Source: Nitrospirota bacterium (GTDB lineage: Bacteria > Nitrospirota > UBA9217). Taken from it: a stretch of 35,716 nucleotides of DNA. Shown one piece after another: positions 32,922 to 35,716 of this stretch. How positions within the stretch are numbered: the stretch's first letter is position 1; every line of letters starts with the position of its first letter. The position numbers and the translations under genes are program-made. The DNA is taken from contig DATIZR010000022.1 in NCBI GenBank assembly GCA_035516965.1, forward strand, positions 1 through 35,716. Reading direction: 5' to 3'. The notes beneath the pieces were generated by a model. That model was not told the origin of the DNA. It saw only the letters and a program-made list of their open reading frames with translations, and ran no database searches.

Positions 32922-34148
32922 CTACGAGTGGTTGTCTGCTGGTTCCGGTTTCTTGATCGTGAGCAGAGAGAGTAGAACACTCGCTGCGAGCGCGAGTCCC
33001 GCGCCCATGCCGAAGGCGGCCGCTGCCCCTGCCTTCTGCCAGACGAGGCCGAACAGGAGCGACGCCGGGAACGCGCCTATGCCCACGACGAGGTGGTACA
33101 GGCCGAAGGCGGAACCGCGGAGGTGAGTCGGTGCAAAGTCCGCGACGAGCGCCTTCTCCACCCCCTCGGTCAATCCGAAATAGATCCCGTAGATTGCGAA
33201 AAGCGCCCAGGCGTGCCACTGTTGGTTCGCCGCGCCGAAGCCCGCATACACGAGGGCGTACACGATCCAGCCCGTCACGATCACTTTCTTTCTGCCGATG
33301 CGGTCCGAAATGATGCCGCCGGGGATGGAAAATCCCATCTTGACGATGTGCAGCACGACCCAGATCATGGGCAGGAGCGTCACAGCCACGCCGAGCTTTT
33401 GGGCCCGCAGGAGGAGGAAGGCGTCCGTAGAGTTCCCCAGGGCGAAGAGGAGAATGATGCCCAGGTACTTCCGGAAACTGCCGGACATCTCCGCCCAGGT
33501 CGACCGGAAGTTGAAAGGAGTCGCCCCTGCCGGCCTCGGGCCTGTTGCTTCCGGCTCCCGAAGCCCGAAGAGGAGCATGGCGACCGCGAACATTCCGGGT
33601 ATGAAGGAGAGCAGGAATATGGTCTTGAGGTCGTCGTGAAAAAGGAACAGCAGCGCTGTCGCGGCGAGCGGGCCGACTATGGCGCCGGCGTGGTCCATGG
33701 CCCGGTGGAAACCGTAGGCCTTGCCCCGGAATTCCTGCGGCGTCGAATCGGCGATGATCGCGTCGCGCGGCGAGGTGCGCAGGCCCTTGCCGACGCGGTC
33801 GGTGAACCTCAGGGAGAGGACGTGCAGCCAGGATGTGGAGAAGGCGATGAGAGGCCGGATGATGTTCGAGAGCGAGTAGCCCGCGACGATCCACCCTTTA
33901 CGCTTCCTGACGCGGTCGGAAAGATAGCCGGAGTAGAGCTTGAGCAGGGAGGCGGTGGCTTCGGCGATGCCCTCAATGACGCCGATGGCTGCAGGCCCGG
34001 CGCCGAGCACGGCGGTCAGGAACGCGGGCAGGAGCGGATAGATCATCTCCGAAGCGCCATCGTTCAGGAGGCTCACAGCGCCGAGGATGATGACATTTCT
34101 GGTCAGGCCCCTGCGCCAGGCAGGAGGAGCGGCTTGTGTCCCGGTCAT
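32922..34148 (-). CDS. MFS transporter
   Basis: This 408-residue inner-membrane transporter has about twelve hydrophobic segments. The loop 2-3 motif YSGYLSDRVRKRKGWIV is the MFS signature, repeated in the second half as GGIISDRIGRKKVIVTG. RFTDRVGKGLRTSPRDAIIAD is typical of a subgroup often annotated as drug or phosphonate/small-molecule transporters. The substrate is not readable. The ribosome site before the ATG is weak. It is unlinked in function to neighbours as far as can be seen. Confidence 0.9.
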   Translation of the reverse strand: MTGTQAAPPAWRRGLTRNVIILGAVSLLNDGASEMIYPLLPAFLTAVLGAGPAAIGVIEGIAEATASLLKLYSGYLSDRVRKRKGWIVAGYSLSNIIRPLIAFSTSWLHVLSLRFTDRVGKGLRTSPRDAIIADSTPQEFRGKAYGFHRAMDHAGAIVGPLAATALLFLFHDDLKTIFLLSFIPGMFAVAMLLFGLREPEATGPRPAGATPFNFRSTWAEMSGSFRKYLGIILLFALGNSTDAFLLLRAQKLGVAVTLLPMIWVVLHIVKMGFSIPGGIISDRIGRKKVIVTGWIVYALVYAGFGAANQQWHAWALFAIYGIYFGLTEGVEKALVADFAPTHLRGSAFGLYHLVVGIGAFPASLLFGLVWQKAGAAAAFGMGAGLALAASVLLSLLTIKKPEPADNHS

Positions 34149-34224
34149 GGTCAGAGACTCTACCTGAATTGAGACTTTTTTTCAAGCCGGTATGTGTTTT
34201 TACCGCGATCGAAAGTGGCCTTGT

Positions 34225-34719
34225 CTAGACCTCGGCCGGCGAGTCGGTTCTCACCTGAGCCAGTTCATCGGACGAGAAGACCTTGTCCATATCAAGGAGA
34301 ATGATAAAGCGTTCATTCTGCTTCCCCATGCCCTTGATGAAATCGGTGCGAAGGCGGGTCCCGATCCTCGGCGCAGGCTCGATATGGCCCGAATCGAGGT
34401 CGATCACCTCTTCCACGGAATCCGCAAGCGCGCCGACGACCAACGTCTCGCCGTCGACCACGACTTCCAGGATGATGATGCAGGTGTTCACCGATTTTTC
34501 GGTAATGGCCATGCCGAATTTCAGCTTTACATCGACGACCGGGATGACGCTGCCCCGGACGTTGATCACGCCGCGCATGAATGCGGGCGTGTTCGGCACC
34601 TTGGTAACGGTCGTGTAATCAAGGACCTCGCGCACTTTCGAGATATCCAGAGCGAATATCTCATCGTCAAGTTTGAAGGTAAGATACTGGGCAACTTCCA
34701 GGACACTCTCTATACTCAT
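34225..34719 (-). CDS. cheW: Chemotaxis coupling protein CheW
   Basis: This 164-residue protein is a single CheW domain: YLTFKLDDEIFALDISKVRE, then VLDYTTVTKVPNTPAFMRGV, INVRGSVIPVVDVKLKFG and VVGALADSVEEVIDLD. CheW bridges chemoreceptors and the CheA kinase. AAGGAGG five bases before the ATG gives a strong start. It follows the MCP gene with about 64 bases between them and is likely co-transcribed. Confidence 0.95.
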   Translation of the reverse strand: MSIESVLEVAQYLTFKLDDEIFALDISKVREVLDYTTVTKVPNTPAFMRGVINVRGSVIPVVDVKLKFGMAITEKSVNTCIIILEVVVDGETLVVGALADSVEEVIDLDSGHIEPAPRIGTRLRTDFIKGMGKQNERFIILLDMDKVFSSDELAQVRTDSPAEV

Positions 34720-34783
34720 ACCGTCCTCCTTGTCAAATTTTGAGATCGAAATTCATCCATGCAGAGAACGCTCAGTCTCAGCA

Positions 34784-35716
34784 TCATTTCGGCACTGCTG
34801 ACGGCAATCGGAGATATACTGGTTGACGGCTCTCGCTGCCGCCGACGGCGCCCAGACGGAAGAATGTCACGGTTTCCAGAAGCTGCTCCGCCTGGGAGGC
34901 AAGCTGACTGGCTGTAGATGCCATTTCTTCCGAAGCGCCGGCATTCTGCTGGATCACCTTGTTCAGCTGCTGGATCGAGCTGTCGATCTGGCCCGCTCCC
35001 GTTGCCTGCTCCTTTGAAGAGGCGGCTATTTCCTGAACCAATTGGGCGGTCTTCTGGATGTCGGGAACCAGCTTTGCCAGCATCGACCCTGCCCGTTCTG
35101 CAACCTCGACGCTGGAGTTTGACAGGCCGCTTATTTCGGCGGCCGCCACCTGGCTCCGCTCGGCGAGTTTCCGGACCTCCGCGGCTACGACGGCAAACCC
35201 CTTGCCGTGCTCGCCCGCGCGGGCGGCCTCGATGGCCGCATTGAGCGCCAGCAGGTTGGTCTGGCGGGCTATTTCCTCGATGATCGATATCTTCGAAGCG
35301 ATCTCCTTCATGGCCTGCGTGGCTTCTGACACGGCTTCGCCGCTTTCCTGCGCATCGTTCGCGCTCTTCAGCGCAATGCGCTCCGTCTGCTGCGCGTTGT
35401 CGGCGTTCTGCCTGATGGTCGCATTCATCTCCTCGATTGCCGACGATGCCTCTTCGGCCGATGCGGCCTGTTCACTGGCCCCCTGGGACATCTGCTCGGT
35501 ACTGACACTGATCTGCTGGCTGCCCGACGTCACATTGTCCGCCGCCGTCTTGACGTCCCCGACCACCGTCCTGAGCCTCTCCACCATGGCCTTTATCGCC
35601 GAGAACAGCTCCCCGATCTCGTCCTTGCCCGCGGACCCCACGGTCTGAGAAAGGTCTCCTGACGCCACCTTCCCTACGATGCCGTTCAGCCGCGCAATGG
35701 GCTTCAGCGCCATGGT
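34784..35716 (-). CDS. Methyl-accepting chemotaxis protein, C-terminal part (cut by right edge)
   Basis: The frame is open to the window edge, so the sensor and the membrane segments lie outside; an internal ATG at 35713 is not the real start. Visible parts are the C-terminal half of a HAMP domain ([20 protein letters not shown]), then the helical signalling domain with the conserved hairpin tip [20 protein letters not shown] followed by [20 protein letters not shown]. Adaptation-type Glu/Gln-Ala pairs occur ([18 protein letters not shown]). The end RLPSAVPK has no CheR-docking pentapeptide. The adjacent cheW supports a role in a chemosensory array. Confidence 0.95.
   Translation of the reverse strand, partial: TMALKPIARLNGIVGKVASGDLSQTVGSAGKDEIGELFSAIKAMVERLRTVVGDVKTAADNVTSGSQQISVSTEQMSQGASEQAASAEEASSAIEEMNATIRQNADNAQQTERIALKSANDAQESGEAVSEATQAMKEIASKISIIEEIARQTNLLALNAAIEAARAGEHGKGFAVVAAEVRKLAERSQVAAAEISGLSNSSVEVAERAGSMLAKLVPDIQKTAQLVQEIAASSKEQATGAGQIDSSIQQLNKVIQQNAGASEEMASTASQLASQAEQLLETVTFFRLGAVGGSESRQPVYLRLPSAVPK

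Noticed and set aside
32668-33126. Plus-strand frame of 152 codons
   Set aside because: Its second half is antisense to the MFS transporter and its first half has no features.

Overview
The window is a GC-rich stretch (about 60% by eye) from a Gram-negative bacterium. Evidence for an outer membrane and periplasm includes Slp-type and glycine-zipper lipoproteins, a DUF3187 barrel-like protein, a lipoprotein lytic transglycosylase and a periplasmic triheme c7 cytochrome. That cytochrome, a CooT nickel protein, a molybdenum hydroxylase with its maturation factors, a multi-PAS hybrid kinase and several families of short dispersed intergenic repeats suggest a metabolically versatile, possibly anaerobic lineage of the Nitrospirota or Desulfobacterota kind. 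There is no rRNA or other firm taxonomic marker, so that placement is inference.

Layout. Nearly all genes are on the minus strand. Bases 1-666 hold the start of a CheB-type methylesterase cut by the left edge. Bases 1048-5143 hold a molybdenum-enzyme operon, read iorA-like, iorB-like, xdhC, mocA. Bases 5948-6975 hold a triheme cytochrome, a decayed histidine-kinase piece, a small membrane protein and CooT. Bases 6989-7177 hold the stump of a barrel-type transporter gene. Bases 7456-10137 hold a PAS-rich hybrid histidine kinase, insulated on its upstream side by an intrinsic terminator at 10315-10343. Bases 10389-14180 hold an envelope group: Slp lipoprotein, ChaN-like protein, DUF3187 protein, a PLDc_N-like membrane gene broken by an in-frame TGA, and a glycine-zipper lipoprotein. 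A beta-hydroxyacid dehydrogenase on the plus strand (14552-15421) converges with a thioredoxin reductase.

Bases 16625-23479 are a tight minus-strand run: lytic transglycosylase, short coiled-coil protein, PAS-GGDEF diguanylate cyclase, ABC ATPase, ABC-2 permease, and a mercuric-reductase-like flavoprotein. From the coiled-coil gene onward each reading frame overlaps the next. The flavoprotein frame carries a 70-residue 5' extension that looks like the degenerate start of an ArsS-type radical SAM protein. Upstream of it lies a housekeeping run tgt, yajC, secD, secF and a YkgJ-type Cys-cluster gene (23594-28681), then argS. A plus-strand bifunctional-nuclease-family gene diverges from argS and converges with ubiX. 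The right end holds a VF530-family gene, a DUF6966-like gene, an MFS transporter, cheW and the C-terminal part of a methyl-accepting chemotaxis protein cut by the right edge.

How the genes work together. The iorAB-xdhC-mocA group is a self-contained unit for building and maturing a molybdenum hydroxylase with a cytosine-dinucleotide-type cofactor. tgt-yajC-secD-secF is the common queuosine/Sec accessory arrangement. CheB at one end and CheW plus MCP at the other are chemotaxis parts. The most unusual features are the ArsS-remnant/flavoprotein frame, the cyclase-exporter overlap chain, the TGA-interrupted membrane gene, two gene stumps around 6.3-7.2 kb, and the dispersed inverted repeats, one of which supplies the stop codon of a gene.
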